From positions 17,630 through 81,629 of the forward strand of contig NZ_PYWB01000014.1 of assembly GCF_003056345.1 (NCBI RefSeq): a DNA stretch of 64,000 bases, read 5' to 3'. Shown here piece by piece: positions 34,231-43,048 of the stretch (within the stretch, counting starts at the first letter, position 1; each line of letters begins with the position of its first letter). This stretch comes from Devosia submarina (lineage in GTDB: Bacteria > Pseudomonadota > Alphaproteobacteria > Rhizobiales > Devosiaceae). The translations under genes were made by a program, and so were the position numbers. The notes under the pieces were generated by a model. That model had not been told where the DNA came from and ran no database searches. It was given only the letters and a program-made list of their open reading frames with translations.

Positions 34231-35075
34231 TGCCCGCCGAAAGTTTTGCGCACGCCGCCGAAGCGCTGCGGGCAGGGGACCACGACCGGTACCTGTCTAC
34301 CCTGATCCTGCCTCCGCAGCACCGGGACGCCGTTACCGCGCTTTATGCCTTTAATGCCGATGTTGCCGCCATTCGCGATCGCATCAGCAATCCGGCACCC
34401 GGCGAAGTGCGCCTCCAATGGTGGAGCGATGCCCTTAATGGGCAGGAACACGGCGCTATCCGGCAAAACCCCGTTGCCGATGCGCTGCTGCAAACCATTG
34501 AACGCTACAATCTGCCGAGCGGTACGCTGCTGCGCCTGATCGGCGCCCGCCGCTTCGATCTCTACGACGATCCCATGCCGGACCTGCAGACCTTTGAAGG
34601 CTATGCGGGCGAAACAGCCTCAACCCTCTACCAGCTCGCGGCGATGATCCTCAACGACGGCCAAATAGTGGAGACCGGCGACGCCGCCGGCCATCTGGGC
34701 GTCGCCCACGCCATGATCGGCCATCTCCGCGCCTTCGGCTATGTCTCGGCCCAAGGCCGGATCATGCTGCCATGGTCGATTTTTGAAGCGAACGGCGTCC
34801 AAGAAGGTGAAATTTTTAGCCAGACCGACAGTGAAGGCCTTCACGAAGCCCTGAGCCAGATCACCGAACTCGCCGCCGAGCACCTCCGCAAGGCCAAGGC
34901 CGCCATCAAGCTCCTGCCCGGCCCCCTCAAACCCGCCTTCGCCCCTCTTGCGATCCTGCGCCCCCAGCTCACCGCCCTTGTCAGTCGCGCCAGCTCACCT
35001 TACGAGCCACTCCCGAACACCCCCGACTGGCAAAAAATCGCCCGCCTGTCTTGGTGGACCCTGCGCAATCGCTAA
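34230..35075 (+). CDS. Squalene/phytoene synthase-like protein (NDUFAF6-type)
   Basis: The 281-aa protein has the trans-isoprenyl diphosphate synthase head-to-head fold, with EVRLQWWSDALNG and the YAGETASTLYQLAA region. The classic DxxxD metal motifs of true squalene synthases are weak or replaced (for example DPMPDLQTFEGYAG), so it may not be an isoprenoid enzyme. Its eukaryotic relative NDUFAF6 is a complex I assembly factor. Translational coupling to the Mth938-like gene supports a shared role. A hopanoid or carotenoid function is the alternative, but no other terpene gene is nearby. Confidence 0.82.
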   Translation: MPAESFAHAAEALRAGDHDRYLSTLILPPQHRDAVTALYAFNADVAAIRDRISNPAPGEVRLQWWSDALNGQEHGAIRQNPVADALLQTIERYNLPSGTLLRLIGARRFDLYDDPMPDLQTFEGYAGETASTLYQLAAMILNDGQIVETGDAAGHLGVAHAMIGHLRAFGYVSAQGRIMLPWSIFEANGVQEGEIFSQTDSEGLHEALSQITELAAEHLRKAKAAIKLLPGPLKPAFAPLAILRPQLTALVSRASSPYEPLPNTPDWQKIARLSWWTLRNR

Positions 35076-35111
35076 AAAAATGGTCGTAGCCTTAGGCTCC
35101 GACCTGATTGC

Positions 35112-35903
35112 CTAGAAATGCAACCCGCATGCTCGCCTTATTGCTATCTGCACAGGTGAAGGTGGCAGGGCAGGGTCGAACTCACCTACCCGCAGCAATG
35201 GCGGCTGCGCCATGAAGCGCGGCTTCTGTCCCCGATGCGGCTGCGCCGCATGCACCACAAATGGATGGCATAGGTACACCGTCCCCGCAGGCCCTGTCGC
35301 CAGCACTTCCGGGCAGTGCGCCGTCGAGGCAAAGCCATCCGCCGCCAATTGCCCCAGCGTCAGCCCGGCCTCCCCATGTGGCAGGAGTTCGCGCGCAATC
35401 ACAGCATGCGAGCCTTCCCGCAGCCGCGTCGGTGTATCTTCCGGCCCTACATCGGAGAACAGAAACAGCATGAGCAGCGCGCGTCCGCGGCTTTGGACAT
35501 TGATCCGCCACTGCATGAAGTCGGGATTGTCCGTCCCGAAGCTCATGTCCACATGCCAACCCGCATCGCCCGGATCGTCCGCCGACGGGAACCGCACGGG
35601 AAAGGAGCCAAGCCCCTGTGGCGCAACCCATCGTCCTTCACCCACCAGGGCATCATAGGCACCATGAAGCCGAGGCGTATTGGCCGCCTCCACAAAGACG
35701 GGCCCCGACATGAACGGCACCCGCACAACAGGCCTTATCCAGCCTTCCGGCGCATCGGGCGAAAGTCCCATCGCCTTCCAGAGCTCATCGCGGCCGCGGT
35801 GGGCAAGATCGGCACCAAAGGCACCCTCCAGCCGCACAAAGCCGCACTCAATGAAATCCTCAACCTGAGCCGTGCTCAGGCCCGGTGAAACAACATCTGA
35901 CAT
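35112..35903 (-). CDS. Phytanoyl-CoA dioxygenase (PhyH) family protein
   Basis: The 263-aa protein has the non-haem Fe(II)/2-oxoglutarate dioxygenase facial triad: HVD in DAGWHVDMSFG (about residue 117) and a distal His in LCHPFVVHAAQPHRG, followed by a 2-oxoglutarate-binding Arg. The first strand shows ECGFVRLEGAF. Members hydroxylate diverse small molecules, so the substrate cannot be named. GGAG precedes the ATG at 35903. The gene is convergent to the squalene-synthase-like gene. Confidence 0.85.
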   Translation of the reverse strand: MSDVVSPGLSTAQVEDFIECGFVRLEGAFGADLAHRGRDELWKAMGLSPDAPEGWIRPVVRVPFMSGPVFVEAANTPRLHGAYDALVGEGRWVAPQGLGSFPVRFPSADDPGDAGWHVDMSFGTDNPDFMQWRINVQSRGRALLMLFLFSDVGPEDTPTRLREGSHAVIARELLPHGEAGLTLGQLAADGFASTAHCPEVLATGPAGTVYLCHPFVVHAAQPHRGQKPRFMAQPPLLRVGEFDPALPPSPVQIAIRRACGLHF

Positions 35904-36224
35904 AGAAAATCTCCACTCATCCGCCTGCAGGCGGAGTGTTCAATCTGAGCGGCACCCAGTGCCGCAACGACCGGGGTCGTTCAGACGAGCGGAAAGAAAA
36001 CCGACATAAACATCATGCCCGAAAAGCTAGCGGAGGAGACAGGAAGGCGCAAGCACCAACCTGTCTGGAGTGCTCTCGGGAGCAAACCGGTCGAACGAGC
36101 AAGCCATGCCGCCAAGCTCCCTCAAGGTCCGGCACGACATTAGCAGTAGACCTCATGGTGAGCCTGTCGAACCACGAGGTCGTGCCCCGTTCCCCAGACA
36201 CGCACCCCCAGCGCCAAGCCTCCA
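35904..36224. other. Gene-free stretch with a family B repeat
   Basis: The 321-bp gap between two minus-strand genes holds one family B repeat. The right part presumably contains the 3' end of the lipoprotein transcript and the left part the PhyH promoter. No gene is supported. Confidence 0.5.
36146..36187. repeat. Dispersed repeat family B, copy 4, nested in an outer inverted repeat
   Basis: The arm GACCTCATGGTGAGCCTGTC-GAACCACGAGG is followed by TCGTGCC (36180-36186). An upstream GGCACGA (36131-36137) is its inverse, giving an extra outer stem. Confidence 0.75.
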
Positions 36225-36686
36225 TCAAACCCCAGGCGGCTCCGCAGTTATGAACTCGAACTCCAACCCCCGACACAGCGGCAGGTCAAACCCGTCCCTG
36301 AGTGAAACCTCCTGCTCCCCCGAAAAGAACAATACTACGTCATAAACAATCCCGCTCGGGTCCTTGGGCCCGAACCAGGCCCTGAAAGCCTGCGCCATGG
36401 CTGCGAAGAACCCGCTCGGTGGCGCCGGAGCCGGAATGCCCCTCACGCAAACAAACCAGCGCCTTGGCGAAAACACCGTCTCGCCCAGCGTCGTCATGGG
36501 CCGGGAAACGCGCACAAAGCCCGGATCGGCGTCGCGCTCCTGCACCACGCGCGCGGCCTCTATTTGGTAGCCATAGGGATAATCGCGCGCCTCGGGCGAA
36601 TATTGCAGCGTGTTTGTGCCCGCATTATTGCTGGAGCACCCGACCAGCATGGCAGCCAATCCAAGCGAAACAAATAGTCTCAACAT
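36225..36686 (-). CDS. Hypothetical lipoprotein, 153 aa
   Basis: The product has a lipoprotein signal peptide with lipobox MLVGC (Cys at residue 17). The mature part is moderately charged and contains FSPRRWFVCVRGIPAP and a C-terminal block with one further Cys (DLPLCRGLEFEF). I recognise no domain. CAGGAG lies about 8 nt upstream of ATG 36686. It is probably attached to the outer or inner membrane. Function unknown. Confidence 0.75.
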   Translation of the reverse strand: MLRLFVSLGLAAMLVGCSSNNAGTNTLQYSPEARDYPYGYQIEAARVVQERDADPGFVRVSRPMTTLGETVFSPRRWFVCVRGIPAPAPPSGFFAAMAQAFRAWFGPKDPSGIVYDVVLFFSGEQEVSLRDGFDLPLCRGLEFEFITAEPPGV

Positions 36687-36778
36687 GCCGTCGCTCCTGC
36701 TCGCACGGCCGCCATCGCCCGGACCGGGCGTCGCTGCCCAAGGCCCTGGCGATCAGGCCAACCGATCAGTGGGAAAAG

Positions 36779-37087
36779 CTATTTGTCCGTCGGCCCAAGC
36801 GAATGGAGCCCGGCCTCATACATGCGAAGCGTTGCTTCGATGTCCTCAATATGAACGGCAAAGCCTCGGTCAACGGCTTCCAATTGCTGACGTAGAAAAT
36901 CGCGCCTCGCCTGGAGCTCGAACTTCTCGCTCTCGAGCGCCATGATCGCCATGTAGACAAGGTCTCGATGTGCGGACAGACGCTGCACCAGCGGAGCCGT
37001 TTCTCCGATTGGGTCCTTGAACTCTGGTTTGCTATGTTGATTTTCGCCGTCAGCCGGCATAGTTTCAGTTGTGGCAAGTAAAGCCAT
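36779..37087 (-). CDS. Hypothetical protein, 102 aa, helical
   Basis: The start is set at ATG 37087 because GGAGG lies just upstream (the GTG 12 nt earlier overlaps that site). The N-terminal 35 residues are polar and probably disordered; residues about 40-95 are helical and may form a coiled coil (ALESEKFELQARRDFLRQQL). No domain is recognised. The gene is flanked by the lipoprotein gene and the thioesterase gene on the same strand, but the gaps are too large to assume an operon. Confidence 0.6.
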   Translation of the reverse strand: MALLATTETMPADGENQHSKPEFKDPIGETAPLVQRLSAHRDLVYMAIMALESEKFELQARRDFLRQQLEAVDRGFAVHIEDIEATLRMYEAGLHSLGPTDK

Positions 37088-37226
37088 ACGGTCCTCCACA
37101 AAACTTGCTAGAACGATCTAGGGGTACGTTCTGATCTTATTTGTGGATAACAACCGCGATTGCTGGAAACACCAAGGATTTCCGGGCGTTAATCTAAACG
37201 CTAAAGGTAAATCGCAGAATAGCTTG

Positions 37227-37670
37227 CTATTCAGCGAAAGCCACGAATTCACCTTCAAACACACCAGCACGTTGTCCCGCGCATTCCAGCACGGCGCCCA
37301 GTTTGATCCGCCCGCGGCCGCGCCGCGTCAGCATGCGCATAAACGCGTCCCAAGCTGGAGCGTCTTCAAACGAAGCGATTGCCGTGAAATCCCCGGCCAT
37401 GGGCAGCAGATAGTCCATAGTACTGCGCTGAATAACCAGCCGGCTCGGCACGCCCGAGCTTACGAGCCGCACATGCAGCAGTGACCAGGCGGCCAGCGTC
37501 GCCACCGACGCCGCGCTGCCGCCAAAAACCGTCTGGTGATGATTGATGTTGGGCGCAAGCGGCGCCTCCAGCGCCACGCGATTCCCCGCAACGCTCGCCA
37601 CCCGCACGGCCATGGCCCGCGACAGCGGAATATGGTCGTGCAAGAAAGTTTCGAGCTCGGCTGCTGTCAT
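37227..37670 (-). CDS. Hotdog-fold thioesterase (YiiD C-terminal type)
   Basis: The 147-aa protein has the hotdog fold with the block [20 protein letters not shown] (about residues 41-60), which contains the helix that packs against the substrate, and [15 protein letters not shown] later. YiiD-type thioesterase domains would hydrolyse acyl thioesters; the substrate is not known. Its ATG overlaps the trmFO stop (ATGA), so it is coupled to that gene. A link between tRNA methylation and this enzyme is not obvious. Confidence 0.82.
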   Translation of the reverse strand: MTAAELETFLHDHIPLSRAMAVRVASVAGNRVALEAPLAPNINHHQTVFGGSAASVATLAAWSLLHVRLVSSGVPSRLVIQRSTMDYLLPMAGDFTAIASFEDAPAWDAFMRMLTRRGRGRIKLGAVLECAGQRAGVFEGEFVAFAE

Positions 37671-39046
37671 GCCCAGGCCTGGAGATCCTCCAGCGCCCGT
37701 CCGGTGATCGCCCTGCGCTTGGCTATGGTCTTGTCATTGCCCCGCCAGCGGCCCACCCCTTCGGGCTTTACAACGCTGACTTCTGGGAACAGCCCGAAAT
37801 TGACGTTCATCGGCTGGAAGCTCCGCGCCCCGCTGTATCCCTCGGCTTCGATGTGCCCGCCAGTGATATGCGCCACCAGCGCACCCAGAGCCGTCGTGAT
37901 CGGCGGCGTCGGCATCGGTTCACCCCTTGCGTCCGCTGCCGCGAGGCGCCCGGTGATCAGCCCGATGGCAGCACTTTCCACATAGCCTTCCACACCCGTC
38001 ACCTGGCCGGCAAAACGGATCCGCGGATCGGCCTTGAGCCTGAGATCTGGCCCCAGCACCTTGGGCGAGTTGAGGAACGTATTCCGGTGCAAGCCGCCAA
38101 GCCGTGCAAACTGCGCGTTCTCCAGGCCGGGGATCATGCGGAAGATTTCCGCCTGGATGCCGTAGCGCATCTTGGTCTGGAACCCGACCATGTTCCAGAG
38201 TGTCCCCAGTGCATTGTCCTGCCGCAGCTGCACAATGGCATAGGGCTTGACGGTTGGGTTGCGCGGATTGGTTAGCCCCACCGGCTTCATCGGCCCATGG
38301 CGCAGCGTTTCCACACCGCGCTCCGCCATCACCTCGATGGGCAGGCAGCCGTCAAAATACGGCACCTTTTCCCAGTCCTTGAACTCATGCAGCGGCGCGG
38401 TCTTCAGCGCCTCCACGAAGGCCATGTACTGGTCCTTGTCCATGGGGCAGTTGAGGTAGTCCGCGCCCGTACCGCCAGGGCCGGCCTTGTCATAGCGCGA
38501 CTGCGCCCAGACAATGTCCATGTTGATGCTGTCGCGGTGAACGATCGGCGCGATCGCATCAAAGAACGCCAGCGCATCCTCGCCCGTTACCTGCAGGATT
38601 GCTTCGGCAAGGGCAGGGGAGGTCAGTGGCCCCGTGGCAATGATCACATTGTCCCATTCCGGCGGCGGCAAACCGGGGACTTCCTCGCGCATGATCGAAA
38701 TATTCGGGTGGTTCTCGATGGCGCGGGTCACTTCGGCCGAAAAGCCGTGGCGATCCACCGCCAGCGCACCGCCAGCCGGCAGCTTGTGCTGGTCGGCCGC
38801 CCGCATGATCAGCGAACCGCAGCGCCGCATTTCTTCGTGCAGCAGTCCAACGGCATTTTGCTCATGATCGTCCGAGCGGAAGCTGTTGGAGCACACGAGC
38901 TCCGCCAGGCTATCGGTCTGGTGCGCATCGGTTGCGCGTACTGGACGCATTTCGTGGAGAATGACTTGGGCGCCAGCCTCGGCCGCCTGCCAGGCAGCTT
39001 CGGAGCCGGCCAGGCCCCCGCCAATAATATGTATGGGATTTCGCAT
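37667..39046 (-). CDS. trmFO: Folate-dependent tRNA (uracil-54-C5)-methyltransferase
   Basis: The 459-aa flavoprotein makes ribothymidine at tRNA position 54 using methylenetetrahydrofolate. The FAD-binding dinucleotide motif is at the N-terminus ([16 protein letters not shown]), followed by [14 protein letters not shown], a family signature with the conserved Cys, and the C-terminal [17 protein letters not shown]. The start at 39046 is the first Met before the motif. It is followed by the coupled thioesterase gene. Confidence 0.96.
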   Translation of the reverse strand: MRNPIHIIGGGLAGSEAAWQAAEAGAQVILHEMRPVRATDAHQTDSLAELVCSNSFRSDDHEQNAVGLLHEEMRRCGSLIMRAADQHKLPAGGALAVDRHGFSAEVTRAIENHPNISIMREEVPGLPPPEWDNVIIATGPLTSPALAEAILQVTGEDALAFFDAIAPIVHRDSINMDIVWAQSRYDKAGPGGTGADYLNCPMDKDQYMAFVEALKTAPLHEFKDWEKVPYFDGCLPIEVMAERGVETLRHGPMKPVGLTNPRNPTVKPYAIVQLRQDNALGTLWNMVGFQTKMRYGIQAEIFRMIPGLENAQFARLGGLHRNTFLNSPKVLGPDLRLKADPRIRFAGQVTGVEGYVESAAIGLITGRLAAADARGEPMPTPPITTALGALVAHITGGHIEAEGYSGARSFQPMNVNFGLFPEVSVVKPEGVGRWRGNDKTIAKRRAITGRALEDLQAWA

Positions 39047-39090
39047 GACGGGCAGATACCAAGCCCGCCATGCAGAGGCAATGCAATCCT

Positions 39091-39651
39091 TTAGGCTGCG
39101 CGCTTCTGGTGCAGCCCCTCCAGCACTTCTTCGATGATCTTGTCACAGAATGCCGGCAGATCGTCCGGCTTGCGGCTGGTCACCAGCCCCTGGTCCGAAA
39201 CAACCGGGCTGTCTTCCCATTTGCCGCCCGCATTTATCACATCCGTCTTGATTGAGTTGTAAGACGTAACGCGGCGATCCATAAGGATCCCCGTTTCGAT
39301 CAGCAGCCATGGCGCATGGCAAACCGCAGCCACCACCTTCTTTTGGGTCCAGAACGCCTTGATCAACTCGAGCACTTTGGGCTCGACCCGCAACAGGTCC
39401 GGATTGATCTGCCCGCCCGGCAACACGATCGCGTCATAGCTGTCCGCCGAAACCTGATCGATGGTTTTGTCGACCGGAACACTGCTGCCCCAATCGTCCT
39501 TGTCCCAACCTTTGATCTCGCCGGCTTCAAGCGAGACCACATGCACATCTGCACCGGCCTCGCGCAAGGTGTTGAGCGGCACCTCCAGCTCTGATTGCTC
39601 GAAGCCGTTCGTTGCGACGATAGCGATGGATTTCCCTGATAGTTTTGACAT
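39091..39651 (-). CDS. DJ-1/PfpI-family protein (type 1 glutamine amidotransferase-like)
   Basis: The 186-aa protein has the PfpI nucleophile elbow [11 protein letters not shown] with catalytic Cys near residue 111 and the adjacent His, and the supporting Glu in [11 protein letters not shown]. The YhbO/PfpI branch is linked to stress resistance and to glyoxalase- or deglycase-like activity. AAAGGAG precedes ATG 39651. It is 45 bp from the trmFO start and probably separately regulated. The physiological substrate is uncertain. Confidence 0.92.
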   Translation of the reverse strand: MSKLSGKSIAIVATNGFEQSELEVPLNTLREAGADVHVVSLEAGEIKGWDKDDWGSSVPVDKTIDQVSADSYDAIVLPGGQINPDLLRVEPKVLELIKAFWTQKKVVAAVCHAPWLLIETGILMDRRVTSYNSIKTDVINAGGKWEDSPVVSDQGLVTSRKPDDLPAFCDKIIEEVLEGLHQKRAA

Positions 39652-39772
39652 GTTTGACTCCTTTGATCTGTTGTGACCAACGAAGGCGGAGTCGGGCCAG
39701 TTCCAGCCCTCAACGGTAACAGTCTGTTAACGCGAAGCACCCAGCGGTGACACAAGCGGTGTCAGCAGGCGC

Positions 39773-39812
39773 CAAAAGCAAAACACCCGCATCTCAAAGA
39801 GAAGCGGGTGTT
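39773..39812 (-). terminator. Rho-independent terminator after the first DUF1127 gene
   Basis: On the minus strand AACACCCGC, a 13-nt loop, and GCGGGTGTT are followed by TTGCTTTTGG. It lies 37 bp downstream of the 49-aa gene, confirming its direction. Confidence 0.8.
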
Positions 39813-39848
39813 CGGTCTGCGTATTCCGAATTGCTGGCGAAGTATAAC

Positions 39849-39998
39849 TTAGAGGCCAGCAGCATGGTCGCGCGCGATGCGATTGATGTCGGTGCGCGAA
39901 ATGCCCAAATCGTTGAGCTGGCGATTGTCCAGAGCGGCAAGCTCACGAACGGTTTGCTGGTACGCAGCCCACTTCTTGAAGGTTTTACGGATGTCCAT
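39849..39998 (-). CDS. DUF1127-family small protein, 49 aa
   Basis: The minus strand encodes 49 residues beginning MDIRKTFKKWAAYQQTVREL and continuing ALDNRQLNDLGISRTDINR, which is the DUF1127 signature (arginine-rich helix then DxxLxDIGIxRxxI). AGGAGAG precedes ATG 39998 by 5 nt, and a strong terminator follows. In Agrobacterium and Rhodobacter, DUF1127 proteins of this size act in RNA metabolism and stress or phosphate control. The plus-strand frame over the same bases is a shadow. Confidence 0.87.
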   Translation of the reverse strand: MDIRKTFKKWAAYQQTVRELAALDNRQLNDLGISRTDINRIARDHAAGL

Positions 39999-40184
39999 TT
40001 GGTCTCTCCTGCTTGTTTACGAGTTCATATTTAGGGCAGGGCCACAAAGATGAGCAGATGGTCTTTGGTCAAACTAGCCATGCAATCAGTGCGGGGCTTT
40101 AACTAGTCGTGTTCATCTCTGATTCAGGAAGATGGCAAGCCTTGGCCAAACCTATGGCTTCGGCGCGGCTCAAGCGCACTGGTT

Positions 40185-40337
40185 CTACCGGTCAAACAGG
40201 GACTGGGTCATTTTCTTGAAGTCGGGACCAGAAATCCCCAGGAAATCCGCCTCTTTGGTCGAAGGGACATCCATCTCTCGCAAGGTTTGGCGGATATCAA
40301 CGAGGCGCTTCACACGCCATACTGCACGCACAAACAT
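40185..40337 (-). CDS. Divergent DUF1127-like small protein, 50 aa
   Basis: The product reads MFVRAVWRVKRLVDIRQTLR and then EMDVPSTKEADFLGISGPDF, matching the DUF1127 layout (basic helix, Leu-Gly-Ile-Ser turn) with lower similarity. Length and strand match the neighbour 190 bp away, suggesting an old duplication. GGAG lies about 9 nt before ATG 40337. The frame extends upstream but without similarity, so the shorter start is preferred. No terminator is obvious. Confidence 0.6.
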   Translation of the reverse strand: MFVRAVWRVKRLVDIRQTLREMDVPSTKEADFLGISGPDFKKMTQSLFDR

Positions 40338-40515
40338 CGGCTTTTCTCCACACGGATAAAGGATGAAACGCACCATGAGCCAATGCCAAGCGCTTCGCCA
40401 TTCCACCAAGCACACGAGCATCATGCGCTTGCTGCATGGCTAATTTCACGTGATTGTTGTGTCTGTTGTGGCATGCTTCAAGCGTCCTATGCCTTGCACA
40501 AGGAGGATTCACCGC

Positions 40516-41013
40516 ATGCTGACTTTGCCGCAAGTCTTTGATCGAGAAGAACAATCCTACGCTTTCGTCACCTTCACCGTCCGCATGAACGAGATGCAGA
40601 AGCCCGCCGAACAAGGCTTTCCGCTACTGTTCCAGACTCTTGAGCAACAAGGCATCACCCCGATCGGCGCCCCGTTCTACAACTACCGCCGCATCAACAT
40701 GGCCGAAACCCTTGACGTTGAAGCCGGAATTCCCGTCTCCCATCAGGGACAGGAGACAGGCGCAGTGAGGTTCGGTACCTTGCCTGCAGGTCGCTTTGTT
40801 GGCCTCACCTGGCATGGCCACCCCGACAAACTTGAACCGGTCACGGGCTTGCTGATCGGCTGGACCCACCAGACGCAAACTCCTCTGGATATGGAAGAAT
40901 TACCCGACGGCGATCATTTCGCCTGCCGGCTGGAAATCTACGAAACCGACCCGGACGATGAGCCTGACATGGAAAAATGGGTGACGCACCTGGCCTTCAA
41001 GCTGAAGGACTAA
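40516..41013 (+). CDS. GyrI-like/effector-binding domain protein
   Basis: The 165-aa protein is a stand-alone GyrI-like small-molecule-binding domain related to the effector module of AraC- and MerR-type regulators. Blocks include GAPFYNYRRINMAETLDVEA and TLPAGRFVGLTWHGHPDKL. AGGAGG at 40501-40506 precedes ATG 40516 by 9 nt. No DNA-binding domain is present. It may sequester or hydrolyse small ligands, as shown for some relatives. Its last 17 bases overlap the convergent aat gene. Confidence 0.75.
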   Translation: MLTLPQVFDREEQSYAFVTFTVRMNEMQKPAEQGFPLLFQTLEQQGITPIGAPFYNYRRINMAETLDVEAGIPVSHQGQETGAVRFGTLPAGRFVGLTWHGHPDKLEPVTGLLIGWTHQTQTPLDMEELPDGDHFACRLEIYETDPDDEPDMEKWVTHLAFKLKD

Positions 41014-41644
41014 GCTGCATTCTGTCCCAGGCCCGCCAGTCTCCGTCCACCTCGAGAGCCTCGGCAAGCCGCTCTTCATAAAGGGCGCGCGGAATTTCTA
41101 TCCCCCCGAGCGAAGCCAGATGGTCGGTGACAAATTGAGTGTCGAGCAGGGTGAACCCGCCGGCATTGAGCCGCTCCACAAGATGTGCCATGGCCATCTT
41201 GCTGGCATTCGAACGCCTGTGAAACATGGATTCTCCAAAGAACGCACCGCCGATCGCCAAACCATAAAGGCCGCCGACGAGATCGGGTCCGTCCCAGACC
41301 TCAACCGTATGGGCCACACCCCGCCGGAACAATTCCCCATACACGGAGCGGATGGTACGATTGATCCAGGTCGAATTCCTGTCCTGGCCCACTGTCGCGC
41401 AACCCTCGATAATGGCCTCGAAGTCGGTGTCGACCTTTATGGTGAAAGGGGATTTTCGGATGGCCTTTCTGAGGCTCGTGGACAGGCGAAATGCGTCAAG
41501 GGGGATAACTCCACGCATTTCCGGGCTAACCCAGAACAAATCTTCGTCCTGGGCATCCTCGGCCATCGGAAAAATGCCCGCGCGATAAGCCCGGACAATA
41601 AGTTCGGGCGTGATGTCGACGTCAAAGGGGCTGCGCTTTGCCAT
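40997..41644 (-). CDS. aat: Leucyl/phenylalanyl-tRNA-protein transferase
   Basis: The 215-aa enzyme adds Leu or Phe to N-terminal Arg/Lys of proteins, marking them for ClpAP degradation through the N-degron pathway. The family blocks are YRAGIFPMAED, the FWVSPEMRGVIPLD block, STWINRTIRSVYGELFRRGVA-like region, and GGAFFGESMFHRRSNASKMA. ATG 41644 is used; upstream residues of the longer frame are the accC terminator region. The 3' end overlaps the convergent GyrI-like gene by 17 bp. Confidence 0.95.
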   Translation of the reverse strand: MAKRSPFDVDITPELIVRAYRAGIFPMAEDAQDEDLFWVSPEMRGVIPLDAFRLSTSLRKAIRKSPFTIKVDTDFEAIIEGCATVGQDRNSTWINRTIRSVYGELFRRGVAHTVEVWDGPDLVGGLYGLAIGGAFFGESMFHRRSNASKMAMAHLVERLNAGGFTLLDTQFVTDHLASLGGIEIPRALYEERLAEALEVDGDWRAWDRMQLSPSA

Positions 41645-41662
41645 GCTGAAACTTACTGAAGC

Positions 41663-41685
41663 AAAAGGGGCGCAGTGCGCCCCTT
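41663..41685 (-). terminator. Rho-independent terminator after accC
   Basis: A 9-bp stem AAGGGGCGC / GCGCCCCTT with a 3-nt loop, followed on the minus strand by TTTTGCTTC. It separates the acc operon from aat. Confidence 0.85.
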
Positions 41686-41690
41686 CCGGA

Positions 41691-43037
41691 TCAAACCTTG
41701 TTCTCGGCCAGGTATTTCTCAAGCCAGTGAATATCGTAATTGCCTGCCAGGATGTCAGGCTCGCGGATCAGGCGTTGGAACAATGGCAAGGTCGTCTTGA
41801 TACCGTCGACCACGAACTCATCGATCGCCCGGCGCAAACGCTGCAGGCATTCGTCGCGTGTGCGCCCATAGACGATCAACTTGCCAATCAGCGAGTCGTA
41901 GTACGGGGGGATTTTGTAGCCTTGGTAGACCGCTGAGTCGACGCGCACCCCAACACCACCGGCAGGATGGTAGAAAGTGATCGTGCCCGGCGACGGCGCA
42001 AAACTTTGCGGATCCTCGGCATTGATGCGCACTTCAATGGCATGACCATAAAAGCTCACATCGGACTGCTGCATGGAGAGCTTTTCGCCCGACGCGACAC
42101 GGATCTGCTCGTAAACGATGTCCACGCCCGTAATGCGCTCCGTAACGGGATGCTCCACCTGTAGGCGCGTGTTCATCTCGATGAAGTAGAACTCGCCGTT
42201 TTCATAAAGAAACTCGATGGTTCCAGCGCCCGAATAGCTGAGCTTGCGCATGGCCGCGGCGCAGATCTCACCGATCCTGTCGCGCTCTTCCGGCTTGATG
42301 GTCGGCCCGCCAGCTTCTTCCCAAACCTTCTGGTGACGCCGCTGCAGCGAGCAGTCGCGTACACCCAGATGCACGGCATTGCCCTGTCCATCCCCGAGCA
42401 CCTGCACCTCGATGTGGCGCGGCTTGCCCAAATACTTTTCCATGTAGACGGAATCATTGCCGAACGCAGCCTTGGCTTCCGAGCGCGCGGTGGACCACGC
42501 CACCAACACATCGTCTTCGCTCTGGGCAACCTTCATGCCGCGGCCACCGCCGCCAGCCGTTGCCTTGATAAGGACGGGATAGCCGATTTGCCGCGCCGTG
42601 CTCAGCGCTTCTTGTTCCGTTTCAACGGCTCCAGCCGAACCCGGAACCACCGGAATACCAAGCTCCACGGCCGTTTTCTTAGCCGTGATCTTGTCGCCCA
42701 TGATCTCGATATGATGCGAGGAAGGCCCGATAAAGGTGATCTTGTGCTCGGTCAGAATCTTTGCAAACCGGGCATTCTCGGACAGAAACCCATAGCCTGG
42801 ATGCACTGCATCGGCGCCGGTGATTTCGCACGCCGCCATGATCGACGGGATGTTGAGATAGCTGTCCTTGGCCGAGGGCGGGCCAATGCAGACGCTCTCA
42901 TCGGCTAGCCGCACATGCATGGCGTTGGCGTCGGCCGTCGAGTGCACGGCAACAGTTTGAATGCCAAGCTCTTTGCAGGCGCGCAGGATGCGCAAAGCGA
43001 TTTCGCCGCGATTGGCGATCAGGACCTTCTGGAACAT
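41691..43037 (-). CDS. accC: Acetyl-CoA carboxylase, biotin carboxylase subunit
   Basis: The 448-aa ATP-grasp enzyme carboxylates the biotin on AccB, the first step of fatty acid synthesis. It starts MFQKVLIANRGEIALRILR, has the glycine loop KATAGGGGRGMKVA (about 159-172), VQVLGDGQGNAVHLGVRDCS, and the EMNTRLQVEHPVTE active-site block. It lies 11 bp downstream of accB in an aroQ-accB-accC operon. Length is typical. Confidence 0.98.
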   Translation of the reverse strand: MFQKVLIANRGEIALRILRACKELGIQTVAVHSTADANAMHVRLADESVCIGPPSAKDSYLNIPSIMAACEITGADAVHPGYGFLSENARFAKILTEHKITFIGPSSHHIEIMGDKITAKKTAVELGIPVVPGSAGAVETEQEALSTARQIGYPVLIKATAGGGGRGMKVAQSEDDVLVAWSTARSEAKAAFGNDSVYMEKYLGKPRHIEVQVLGDGQGNAVHLGVRDCSLQRRHQKVWEEAGGPTIKPEERDRIGEICAAAMRKLSYSGAGTIEFLYENGEFYFIEMNTRLQVEHPVTERITGVDIVYEQIRVASGEKLSMQQSDVSFYGHAIEVRINAEDPQSFAPSPGTITFYHPAGGVGVRVDSAVYQGYKIPPYYDSLIGKLIVYGRTRDECLQRLRRAIDEFVVDGIKTTLPLFQRLIREPDILAGNYDIHWLEKYLAENKV

Positions 43038-43048
43038 GAAGTTCCCCC

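Noticed and set aside
39747..40034. A 95-codon plus-strand frame
   Set aside because: It covers the terminator and the complete DUF1127 gene on the other strand, which has a ribosome site and family similarity.
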